A DNA stretch of 60,650 nt from Flavobacterium sandaracinum (GTDB lineage Bacteria; Bacteroidota; Bacteroidia; Flavobacteriales; Flavobacteriaceae), in NCBI RefSeq assembly GCF_004349135.1, contig NZ_SMFN01000022.1:1-60650 (forward strand), read 5' to 3'. Below the pieces are notes generated by a model. The model was not told where the DNA came from, did not search any database, and saw only the letters and a program-made list of their open reading frames with translations. Below are positions 54,600 through 60,650 of this stretch, piece by piece. The translations under genes were made by a program, and so were the position numbers. The number at the start of each line of letters is the position of its first letter. Position 1 is the stretch's first letter.

Positions 54600-55295
54600 T
54601 TAGTTTTTCACTTCCGCTTCTGCATCTTTAATCATTTTTTCATTTGCAGTAATAGCAAATTCAACACGACGGTTTTGACTTCTACCATCCACTGTTTCAT
54701 TTGAAGCAATTGGATCAGCAATTCCTAAACCAGTAACTTGAAATCTACTAGAAGACACCCCTTTGCTTGCTAAATAATTTTTAACCGCTGCTGCTCTTTC
54801 TCCTGAAAGTTTTAGGTTATAATCTGCTGGACCAGTACTGTCTGTGTAACCATAAATTGTAATATCAGTATCTGGATATTCTGCGAAAACGGGAACTAAT
54901 TTATCTAAATTTGCTTTTGCACCAGCAGTCAAAGAAGATTTGTTTGTATCAAAACGCACTGCATTTTCATTCAAAACTAATTTAATTCCTTCACCAATAC
55001 GCACTACTTCAGCTCCTGGAAGAACAGCATCAATTTCTCTTGCTTGTTTGTCCATTTTGTTACCAATAACACCACCGGCAACGCCACCAATAACACCACC
55101 TAAAACAGCTCCCATTGCACCATTACCGCCTTTTCCAACGTTGTTCCCAAGAACTCCACCAAGAACAGCTCCTGCAACAGCACCAATTCCGGCACCTCTT
55201 TGTGTTTTGTTCGTGTTTTTTATAGCCTCACAACTCGTAAACATTGAACCCATAACCATTATTGTTGCTATTGCAACTATCGAAATCTTTTTCAT
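54600..55295 (-). CDS. OmpA-family lipoprotein with glycine-zipper region
   Basis: A 231-residue envelope lipoprotein. The signal peptide ends in a lipobox (GSMFTSC, Cys about residue 22). A glycine-zipper segment (about 35-80, repeats such as GAVLGGVLGNNVGKGG) probably inserts in the outer membrane. The C-terminal OmpA domain (about 110-225) has FDTNKSSL, ITIYGYTDSTG (about 147-157), LSGERAAAVKNYL and NRRVEFAI (about 205-212), which bind peptidoglycan. It resembles YiaD-type proteins. A lipocalin-like lipoprotein gene lies 16 nt upstream on the same strand, so they are probably co-transcribed. Confidence 0.92.
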   Translation of the reverse strand: MKKISIVAIATIMVMGSMFTSCEAIKNTNKTQRGAGIGAVAGAVLGGVLGNNVGKGGNGAMGAVLGGVIGGVAGGVIGNKMDKQAREIDAVLPGAEVVRIGEGIKLVLNENAVRFDTNKSSLTAGAKANLDKLVPVFAEYPDTDITIYGYTDSTGPADYNLKLSGERAAAVKNYLASKGVSSSRFQVTGLGIADPIASNETVDGRSQNRRVEFAITANEKMIKDAEAEVKN

Positions 55296-55311
55296 ATCTA
55301 TTTTCTTTTAA

Positions 55312-55788
55312 TTAATTAACTTTTTGAAACTGATACACTACATCAGTCATTTTTCCTGCTACATCGATTTTATCAATCAATTGAAAAGAGGATTCTGTTT
55401 GATTGGCTACGTATAAAATATACCCTTCTTTTACTTTTCTAGCTTTTTCTCCAGCATTAAGAACTTTAAGGACAAACTGCCCATCATTATTGACAAACCA
55501 TGTAATTGGCGAGCTGAATGCCATACAATTCGCTTTTGTCAAAGCCATAGTTCCTTTATTATTATTTGAAACAAATTTCCAATTACTTCCTACGAAACAT
55601 TCTGAATCCGCAATTTGAAAAGTATTCACTTTTACATATTGTGAACCTGGATAAGTTACAGAACTAATTACCCAGTTTCCTTTCATTGCTACCTGAGATT
55701 TTCTATCGGTGTTTGTACTTGTAGCTGATGTTGACTTACATGCAAACATCAAAACGGCCAATGTGCATAATAAAATAACTTTTTTCAT
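55312..55788 (-). CDS. Lipocalin-like lipoprotein
   Basis: A 158-residue lipoprotein whose signal peptide ends in a lipobox (LAVLMFAC, Cys about residue 17). The mature part starts with a Ser/Thr-rich linker and then lipocalin-like strands (GNWVISSVTYPG about 38-49; CFVGSNWKFVSNNNKGTM; SSFQLIDKIDV). The family is common in Bacteroidota and the ligand is unknown. It shares a transcript with the OmpA-family lipoprotein downstream (16 nt), and a promoter match precedes it. Confidence 0.8.
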   Translation of the reverse strand: MKKVILLCTLAVLMFACKSTSATSTNTDRKSQVAMKGNWVISSVTYPGSQYVKVNTFQIADSECFVGSNWKFVSNNNKGTMALTKANCMAFSSPITWFVNNDGQFVLKVLNAGEKARKVKEGYILYVANQTESSFQLIDKIDVAGKMTDVVYQFQKVN

Positions 55789-55818
55789 TTTCTTAAATTT
55801 AATGAATTAATACTTACA

Positions 55819-55826
55819 CAAATATA
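55819..55826 (-). promoter_or_regulatory. Putative -7 promoter element of the lipoprotein operon
   Basis: TATATTTG on the minus strand, 31 nt before the ATG at 55788, an exact TAnnTTTG match. Confidence 0.5.
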
Positions 55827-55918
55827 CGAAGCAATGAAATACGTTTGTTTCAGAATTATAATATTTTATATCATAATTAACGCTTACGACAATTTGTCAC
55901 TTGTAATATAATTGGTAT

Positions 55919-55926
55919 TACATTTG
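55919..55926 (+). promoter_or_regulatory. Putative -7 promoter element of htpG
   Basis: TACATTTG fits TAnnTTTG, 42 nt before the ATG at 55968. TTTG at 55893 and TTG at 55901 bracket the expected -33 position, neither at ideal spacing. Confidence 0.5.
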
Positions 55927-55967
55927 AAAGAATTGTAACCATCAAAATAAACTAAAAAATTCATAAT

Positions 55968-57869
55968 ATGACAACAGGTAAAATTAATGTTTCGGTAGAG
56001 AACATCTTTCCCTTAATCAAGAAATTCTTATACAGCGATCACGAAATTTTCTTGCGTGAGTTGATTTCGAACGGAACAGATGCAACACTTAAATTAAAGC
56101 ATTTAACCAGCATTGGCGAAGCCAAAGTAGAGTACGGAAACCCAATTATCGAAATTAAAATTGATAAGGAAGGAAAGAAATTGCACATCATTGACCAAGG
56201 TCTTGGAATGACGGCTGACGAAGTAGAAAAATACATCAACCAAGTGGCCTTTTCTGGTGCGGAAGAATTTCTAGACAAATACAAAGATTCGGCTAAAGAT
56301 TCTGGAATTATTGGTCATTTTGGTCTTGGATTTTATTCGGCTTTTATGGTTGCCGAAAAAGTGGAAATCATCACTAAATCGTTCAAAGACGAACCTGCAG
56401 CACACTGGACTTGTGATGGAAGCCCAGAATTCACCTTAGAACCAGCTGACAAAACTACACGTGGAACTGAAATCATCTTGCATATTGCCGAAGATTCGCT
56501 GGAATTTTTAGAAGATTCTAAAATCAACGGATTATTAAACAAGTACAATAAGTTTATGCCGATTCCAATTAAATTTGGAACCAAAACAGAGAAAATAGAA
56601 CAAAAAAAGGGTGAAGAAGTGGCTGCCGAAGATGTAGACAAAACGTTTACAGAAGTTGAAGTAGACAACATCATCAACAACCCAAATCCGGCTTGGACGA
56701 AACAACCTGCGGATTTAACTCCAGAGGATTACAAGACATTCTACCATGAATTGTACCCAATGCAGTTTGAAGAACCGTTATTCCACATTCATTTAAATGT
56801 TGATTACCCGTTCAACTTAACTGGTATTTTGTATTTCCCAAAATTAGGATCTGATTTACAAATTCAGAAAGACAAAATCCAATTGTACCAAAATCAAGTG
56901 TACGTAACGGATAATGTAGAAGGAATTGTACCTGAATTCTTGATGATGCTAAAAGGTGTGGTGGATTCTCCAGACATTCCATTGAACGTTTCGCGTTCTG
57001 GATTGCAAGCGGATGCTGCAGTGAAGAAAATCTCGAATTACATCACCCGTAAAGTTGCTGACAAATTAAAATCGTTATTCACAGAGAACCGTGAAGATTT
57101 TGAGCAAAAATGGAACGATATCAAAATCGTTTTAGAATACGGAATGTTATCTGAAGATAAATTCTACGAAAAAGCAGGCGCTTTTGTTTTATACCCAACA
57201 GTTGATGGAAAATTCCACACACTGGAAGAATTAAAAGAAAAATTGGCTGCGAATCAAACCGACAAAGACGGAAAATTAGTGGTGCTTTACGCAGGAAACA
57301 AAGAAGCGCAACACTCCTATATCGAAATTGCAAAAGACAAAGGATACGAGGTTTTATTGCTGGACTCTCCTATTATCTCGCACTTGATTCAAAAAATTGA
57401 AGGCGACAACAGCAACATGACTTTTGTACGTGTCGATTCTGATCATATTGATAATTTAATCAAGAAAGAGGAAACGACAATTTCTAAATTATCCGAAGAA
57501 GAGCAAACCAACTTAAAAACCGTTCTGGAAGCGATCGTTCCTAAACAAACGTACAGTGTACAACTGGAAGCTTTAGACAGCAATGCGTCTCCATTTATCA
57601 TCACGCAACCAGAATTCATGCGTAGAATGAAAGAAATGAGTCAGTCCGGTGGCGGCGGAATGTTTGGAATGGGCAACATGCCGGAAATGTACAATTTAGT
57701 GGTGAATACGAACTCTGAATTGGCAACCAGCATCTTAAACAACAAAGACAAAGACGCTCAGGAAAGTTTAGTAAAACAAGCCCTTGACTTGGCTAAATTA
57801 TCGCAAAACCTATTAAAAGGAGAAGCGTTAACGGCTTTCGTAAAAAGAAGTTTTGAGCTGATTAAATAA
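55968..57869 (+). CDS. htpG: Molecular chaperone HtpG (Hsp90)
   Basis: A 633-residue dimeric ATP-dependent chaperone. GHKL ATPase motifs are SDHEIFLRELISNGTDA (about residues 23-39), DQGLGMTADEV (about 77-87) and GIIGHFGLGFYSAF (about 117-130). The middle domain carries the catalytic-arginine loop LNVSRSGLQ (about 343-351), and the C-terminal dimerisation part has PEFMRRMKEMSQ (about 545-556). A glycine-rich stretch (SGGGGMFGMGN) follows. The length is normal. It is the last backbone gene before the accessory DNA. Confidence 0.97.
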   Translation: MTTGKINVSVENIFPLIKKFLYSDHEIFLRELISNGTDATLKLKHLTSIGEAKVEYGNPIIEIKIDKEGKKLHIIDQGLGMTADEVEKYINQVAFSGAEEFLDKYKDSAKDSGIIGHFGLGFYSAFMVAEKVEIITKSFKDEPAAHWTCDGSPEFTLEPADKTTRGTEIILHIAEDSLEFLEDSKINGLLNKYNKFMPIPIKFGTKTEKIEQKKGEEVAAEDVDKTFTEVEVDNIINNPNPAWTKQPADLTPEDYKTFYHELYPMQFEEPLFHIHLNVDYPFNLTGILYFPKLGSDLQIQKDKIQLYQNQVYVTDNVEGIVPEFLMMLKGVVDSPDIPLNVSRSGLQADAAVKKISNYITRKVADKLKSLFTENREDFEQKWNDIKIVLEYGMLSEDKFYEKAGAFVLYPTVDGKFHTLEELKEKLAANQTDKDGKLVVLYAGNKEAQHSYIEIAKDKGYEVLLLDSPIISHLIQKIEGDNSNMTFVRVDSDHIDNLIKKEETTISKLSEEEQTNLKTVLEAIVPKQTYSVQLEALDSNASPFIITQPEFMRRMKEMSQSGGGGMFGMGNMPEMYNLVVNTNSELATSILNNKDKDAQESLVKQALDLAKLSQNLLKGEALTAFVKRSFELIK

Positions 57870-57911
57870 GCAGAGAACCCATTTTATAAAGTAAAATGAG
57901 GTGAATCGCTT

Positions 57912-57975
57912 ATTCCGAACTTGCTTCGGAATATCCAAAATACTAAAAGCTGTCCCAATTGGGGCGGCTTTTTTT
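57912..57975 (+). terminator. Tandem hairpins after htpG, the second a terminator
   Basis: The first hairpin is ATTCCGAA-CTTGC-TTCGGAAT (57912-57932). The second is AAAGCTGTCCC with GGGGCGGCTTT (57946-57971, G-T wobbles), followed by a long T run. The second is a clear rho-independent terminator. Confidence 0.8.
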
Positions 57976-58011
57976 TTTGGAGCAGAATGACTGGTTTTCA
58001 TCAGGCGTTTT

Positions 58012-58084
58012 GTCCCGCTATGCGCTACAATCTTTGCCTTTGGCTCCCGCCACCGCAAAGGATTTTCGCTGCTATCGGGGCTAG
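58012..58084. repeat. Flavobacterial-type intergenic palindromic repeat, copy 2
   Basis: Begins GTCCCGCTATGCGC and ends TATCGGGGCTAG, with CAAAG in TTTGCC and GCAAAGGATTTTCGC forming the inner pairing (AATCTTTGCC and GCAAAGGATT). In reverse complement its landmarks match those of copy 1 at 28513-28575. It is GC-richer than its surroundings and lies at the edge between htpG and the accessory segment. Confidence 0.65.
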
Positions 58085-58100
58085 TAATGACGTAATACTT

Positions 58101-58134
58101 TTACAAATTCGTTTTTTTAAAATGGAATTTGTAA
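58101..58134. repeat. 10-bp perfect inverted repeat
   Basis: TTACAAATTC (58101-58110) and GAATTTGTAA (58125-58134) pair perfectly around a 14-base T/A-rich loop. It sits between the intergenic repeat and the cassette-end-like element, and its role is unknown. Confidence 0.55.
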
Positions 58135-58166
58135 GAATATTTTAATATATTTGAGAAATGAATAAA

Positions 58167-58246
58167 GCGAAATAAACCTTCGCTGATCTAATCAGAATTG
58201 GGTGTATATGCGAAGGTTTGTTTCGCATATATACTAGTTGGCTGTC
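58167..58246. repeat. Structured cassette-boundary-like element ending in GTTGGCTGTC
   Basis: Outer arms at 58167-58183 and 58210-58226 are inverted repeats with one mismatch over 17 bases. Within lies CTGAT-CTA-ATCAG (58183-58195). An alternative hairpin pairs GTATATGCGAA (58204-58214) with TTCGCATATATAC (58222-58234). The element ends in GTTGGCTGTC (58237-58246), which recurs inverted after the RelA-like gene. The size and nested pairing recall recombination sites such as integron attC, but the exact attC core consensus is not met. Confidence 0.65.
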
Positions 58247-58279
58247 ATTTTATGAAAAACCGTAAATAAAAGAAAATAT

Positions 58280-59398
58280 ATGAAAATAATCTCACTTTTT
58301 AATAATAAAGGAGGAGTTGGAAAGTCAACTTTAGGTTATCATTTAGGCTTTGCATTAAGTGAATTAGGAAAGAAAACTTTAATGATAGATTTAGATCCAC
58401 AATGTAATTTAACAATATGTGGAATAGAAACTGAATACTTACATAATATTTGGCAAGAAGAAGATCCATTTATTGACGACTTTGAAAAAGCATTTAAGGA
58501 AAATCAATCCATTTTGGAAACTCCAAGAAGTATACATTTTCTTCTAAAACCAACAGAAGACGGTTTGAGTGATTTTGATATTTTACCGCCTACAGTTAAC
58601 TTAAATGCAAATCTTGATTTGATTCCAGGTAGATTATCGATTCATAAATATGAAAACAAGTTAGCTGAAAGATGGAATGGTGCTTATCAAGGTGATAATT
58701 TAGCAATTAGGACAATAACAAAAATAAGAGAGTTGTGCAATTTATACGCTGCAAAAAATAATTATGATTTTATTATTATTGATACATCTCCAAGTTTAGG
58801 TATTTTAAATAAAACTATTATTTCTACTGTTGATGGTTTTTTTATTCCTGCACAACCAGATATGTTTAGTTTATACGGTATAAGAAATATTGGGAATTCA
58901 CTTGAATTATGGAAAAAAGAATTTGACACAATATACAATCTAATCTCATCCGACAAAAGAAGTAAATTTCCTCAAAACTTTGTACAATTTTTAGGTTTCA
59001 CAATTTATAAAGCAGCTAAATACTCTGGAGGAAATAATGAATATGATTTAGCGCAAGCTCATTATTCTTACGTTGAAAAAATACCAAAAATTATTGAGCA
59101 ATTTATTAAAGAATCAAATCGATTACATTTAACACCTGAACAACTTAATACTCCAATTGGTGGAAGTTCAGTCATACATTCTCATAATACATTTCCATCT
59201 GTTGCACAAAGCTTAAATTGTCCAATTTGGCAAGTTCCTGAAGTTTACACAAGATTAAGAAAAGAACATCCTGAAGTACTACTTGAAAAAGAAATTGAAC
59301 CAATTAATCAAGGAAGTTATGGAAGGTATAGAGAAACTCTTGATAAATATATTTCATTTACAAAAGCATTATTAGAACGTGTAGAAAGGTTAAATTAA
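58280..59398 (+). CDS. ParA-like ATPase of an accessory two-gene operon
   Basis: A 372-residue MinD/ParA-superfamily ATPase. The deviant Walker A is NNKGGVGKSTLGYHLG (about residues 7-22), A-prime is IDLDPQCNLTICG (about 37-49) and Walker B is IIIDTSPSLGILN (about 166-178). It is about 115 residues longer than the chromosomal ParA at 1940, with an insert after A-prime and a distinct C-terminal region (about 270-372). There is no ParB partner; instead a RelA/SpoT-like gene starts 5 nt after its stop. Base composition is visibly AT-richer than htpG. A toxin partner, regulator or sensor role is inferred, not shown. Confidence 0.9.
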   Translation: MKIISLFNNKGGVGKSTLGYHLGFALSELGKKTLMIDLDPQCNLTICGIETEYLHNIWQEEDPFIDDFEKAFKENQSILETPRSIHFLLKPTEDGLSDFDILPPTVNLNANLDLIPGRLSIHKYENKLAERWNGAYQGDNLAIRTITKIRELCNLYAAKNNYDFIIIDTSPSLGILNKTIISTVDGFFIPAQPDMFSLYGIRNIGNSLELWKKEFDTIYNLISSDKRSKFPQNFVQFLGFTIYKAAKYSGGNNEYDLAQAHYSYVEKIPKIIEQFIKESNRLHLTPEQLNTPIGGSSVIHSHNTFPSVAQSLNCPIWQVPEVYTRLRKEHPEVLLEKEIEPINQGSYGRYRETLDKYISFTKALLERVERLN

Positions 59399-59403
59399 TT
59401 AAT

Positions 59404-60084
59404 ATGGAAAATCAAAATATTAATGAAGCTGTTCAACTTTACAAAGATAAATTGTTTGAATTTGAACAATTTTTGCCAAGTGTTTTGGCTTTTTTTGAAA
59501 AACATAGAACTCTAAATAGAAAACCTTTTCCGATAATCCATTCAATTAAATCAAGATTTAAAGAGCCAAGTCATCTTGAACAAAAATTATATCGAAAATT
59601 AGAAAAAGGTAAAGAAATAAATAAAAATAATTTATTTGAAGAAATAACTGATTTCATAGGTGTTAGAGTTTTACACTTGTATCAAGAACAATTTATAGAA
59701 ATAAATAATGCAATTCAAGAAAAAATTCAAAACGGTGATTGGTTATTTGTTGAAAATCCCAAAGCAATGACTTGGGATCCAGAATCTATACAATTTTACA
59801 ATCAATTAAACATTGAAACCGAATTGAGAGATACTTTTTATACGAGTATTCATTATTTAGTTAAACCAAATAACCCAAATGCAGTTGTTTGTTGTGAAAT
59901 ACAAGTAAGAACTTTATTTGAGGAAATATGGGGTGAAATTGACCACACAATTAATTATCCATTTCAAACTGAAAGTATTGCTTGTAAAGAACAATTAAGA
60001 GTTTTGTCAAAGCTTGTATCTACAGGAACTAGACTAGCTGATTCAATATTTAGGAGCCATTCTGAATTTAACGAAAAAAAATAA
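59404..60084 (+). CDS. Stand-alone RelA/SpoT-type nucleotide pyrophosphokinase domain protein
   Basis: A 226-residue protein with only a synthetase domain; no HD hydrolase, TGS or ACT domain. Every active-site block is visible: the ATP-binding SRFKEPSHLEQKLYRK (about residues 47-62), metal-binding ITDFIGVRVLHLY (about 81-93), the G-loop-like FYTSIHYLV (about 143-151, Tyr and His present) and EIQVRTLFEEIWGEIDHTI (about 163-181, catalytic Glu). Such domains make (p)ppGpp or ppApp, or pyrophosphorylate tRNA in toxSAS toxins. Without a hydrolase, the ParA-like partner or a host factor must restrain it. The second gene of the operon, ended by cassette and intron sequence. Confidence 0.9.
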   Translation: MENQNINEAVQLYKDKLFEFEQFLPSVLAFFEKHRTLNRKPFPIIHSIKSRFKEPSHLEQKLYRKLEKGKEINKNNLFEEITDFIGVRVLHLYQEQFIEINNAIQEKIQNGDWLFVENPKAMTWDPESIQFYNQLNIETELRDTFYTSIHYLVKPNNPNAVVCCEIQVRTLFEEIWGEIDHTINYPFQTESIACKEQLRVLSKLVSTGTRLADSIFRSHSEFNEKK

Positions 60085-60090
60085 AAACGA

Positions 60091-60099
60091 ACAGCCAAT
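60091..60099. repeat. Inverted copy of the cassette-end motif
   Basis: ACAGCCAAT is the reverse complement of GTTGGCTGT (58237-58245) with one mismatch at the outer base, which is exactly where the group II intron joins. It lies 6 nt after the RelA-like stop codon, and the operon fills the space between the two copies. Confidence 0.6.
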
Positions 60100-60379
60100 C
60101 GAGTAGACGGCTCCGCCAGAAACTGACGGAGTGCGCCTCTCACACCACCGTACGTGCGGGTCTCGTATACGGCGGTTCGCAAAGTGATGGGTTGAGTTCC
60201 ATGTAAATCTCCAACATTGATTGATAACCTTTCTTCTTAAGTCGTAGTAGGGTAATTGTAGTGGTTAGAATTGGACTTTGAACGATTCGCCAGCCTCCTT
60301 TTCTGGTTCTGCTCCAAGCATAAGCGTGGTCTTTGTAAACCCGATCGCGCTGATATACCACAATCGTTAGCGCATTCTA
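60098..60379 (-). mobile_element. Group II intron, 3' remnant (domains V and VI plus end of maturase)
   Basis: Read on the minus strand, a domain V-like hairpin (60178-60136; GAACCGCCGTATACGAGAC with ACGTACGGTGGTG) is followed by a domain VI-like hairpin (CTCCGTCA/TGGCGGAG, 60131-60111) and the sequence CTACTCGAT. This order and spacing is that of the 3' end of bacterial group II introns. The intron would end near 60098, its 3' exon being TGGCTGTTCG. The 5' part is missing; the right side meets IS110-family sequence around 60362-60407. Boundaries are approximate. Confidence 0.8.
60140..60379 (-). pseudogene. Group II intron reverse transcriptase/maturase, C-terminal fragment
   Basis: About 79 codons remain open from the stop codon at 60377-60379 to the stop at 60140. 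The residues match the maturase domain end of intron-encoded proteins: AWSRTRKGGWRIVQSPILTT, then TLLRLKKKGYQSML and a tail EPPYTRPARTVV whose codons lie inside domain V. The reverse-transcriptase domain (YADD region) is absent, so the product cannot be functional. The frame is broken near 60377, close to where IS110-related DNA begins. No ATG is needed or seen because the upstream part has been lost. Confidence 0.8.
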
Positions 60380-60407
60380 TGGTAAAAAACAAGAAAATAT
60401 TTAAAAT

Positions 60408-60650
60408 TTAACAGGCAAATTTATGTGTATTTATATAGGGAGTTTGTCTGTTAATTACAGAAAAAACACGACCAATAATTTTACATTTTACATTGTTTAA
60501 AACCAGCATTGCGTTCTTACCTTCACCTTTTTTTCTTTCATAATATTCTTTGAGTTGCGGATCATGTTTTACGGCAACTAAAGCACACATTTGTAATATT
60601 GATTTCATCTTTTTATCTGCCATATGATTCACTTTGGTTCGTCCTTTAAT
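60408..60650 (-). CDS. IS110-family transposase, C-terminal part (window edge)
   Basis: The frame enters from beyond the window and ends at 60408; about 80 residues are visible. The segment TKVNHMADKKMKSILQMCAL, the repeat-like KHDPQLKEYYERKKGEGKN and the ending RQTPYINTHKF are typical of the C-terminal Transposase_20 region of IS110 elements. The catalytic serine motif should lie just beyond the edge. Only about 30-45 bp separate the stop from the intron fragment, consistent with the short 3' flank of the IS110 group. Elements of this family use a bridge RNA from their longer non-coding end, which is outside this window. Confidence 0.8.
   Translation of the reverse strand: MKGRTKVNHMADKKMKSILQMCALVAVKHDPQLKEYYERKKGEGKNAMLVLNNVKCKIIGRVFSVINRQTPYINTHKFAC

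Noticed and set aside
54940..55311. Plus-strand proline-rich open frame of 123 codons
   Set aside because: It is the antisense shadow of the glycine-zipper region of the OmpA-family lipoprotein (Gly codons read as Pro) and has no start context or family.
58167..58246. True integron attC site
   Set aside because: GTTGGCTGT and ACAGCCAAT do not satisfy GTTRRRY/RYYYAAC at all positions and no integron integrase is visible, so it is only described as cassette-boundary-like.
59964..60182. Minus-strand open frame across the RelA-like gene end and the intron domain V
   Set aside because: It crosses the intron-cassette junction and is antisense to the synthetase gene; its residues only mirror structured intron RNA.
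1..60650. CRISPR array
   Set aside because: No run of regularly spaced direct repeats was seen; the repeats found are isolated palindromes or protein-coding repeats.

Overview
The window looks like a chromosomal segment of a Flavobacterium-like member of the Bacteroidota. The supporting signs are AT-rich DNA, few Shine-Dalgarno-like sites, many upstream matches to the Bacteroidota -7 promoter element TAnnTTTG, a type IX secretion (type B) C-terminal sorting domain, an Oar-like TonB-dependent receptor, and gene products such as WbqC, DUF5683 and glycosylasparaginase. About 57.5 kb (345-57869) is ordinary backbone. Both edges carry mobile DNA.

Left edge (1-1560): the first part of an IS3-family (IS150-like) element running off the window, then trxB on the minus strand, then a tRNA-Pro(TGG) with its own promoter and terminator. 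1.9-7.5 kb: a plus-strand run parA-parB-DUF5683-small membrane protein-dapB-lepB-wbqC (chromosome partition, lysine/diaminopimelate synthesis, signal peptidase). 7.5-13.9 kb: minus-strand genes for an EEP-fold hydrolase, two tandem rhomboid proteases coupled to mutL, ribH and a membrane-anchored TPR protein. 14.1-23.1 kb: plus-strand recF, a rhodanese-thioredoxin lipoprotein, DUF2461, a GT4 glycosyltransferase, asnB, murB, a PaiB-like flavoprotein, a GT2 glycosyltransferase and an ECF sigma factor. 23.2-32.8 kb: a GDPD lipoprotein, TonB receptor, TonB, lipA, gap and a TPR hybrid histidine kinase. 32.8-42.9 kb: punA-lpxK, a Nif3-like protein, a coiled-coil protein whose zinc ribbon has lost all four cysteines, a hydrolase, a RluF-like pseudouridine synthase, folD, ffh and argS. 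43.1-57.9 kb: a 1428-residue T9SS-exported repeat protein, cutC-glycosylasparaginase, fabH, an S9 peptidase, an ABC ATPase, two lipoproteins and htpG.

Right edge (57.9-60.65 kb) is accessory DNA and the most interesting part. A two-gene operon encodes a ParA-like ATPase and a stand-alone RelA/SpoT-type (p)ppGpp/nucleotide pyrophosphokinase domain with every active-site motif visible. It sits like a cassette between a strongly palindromic element ending in GTTGGCTGT and a matching inverted ACAGCCAAT. The downstream copy is interrupted by the 3' end of a group II intron (domains V and VI recognisable) carrying a truncated reverse transcriptase/maturase, which is itself cut off by an IS110-family transposase. 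This reads as cassette, then intron, then IS: a layered mobile-element hotspot carrying a candidate alarmone-toxin, antiphage or stress system.

Several intergenic repeat families are also visible. They include a 63-73 bp palindromic element in two copies (28.5 and 58.0 kb), long hairpins at 6.8 and 29.6 kb, and a shared ACTTTAAAC leader motif just upstream of three start codons. All assignments come from reading the sequence; no database search was run.
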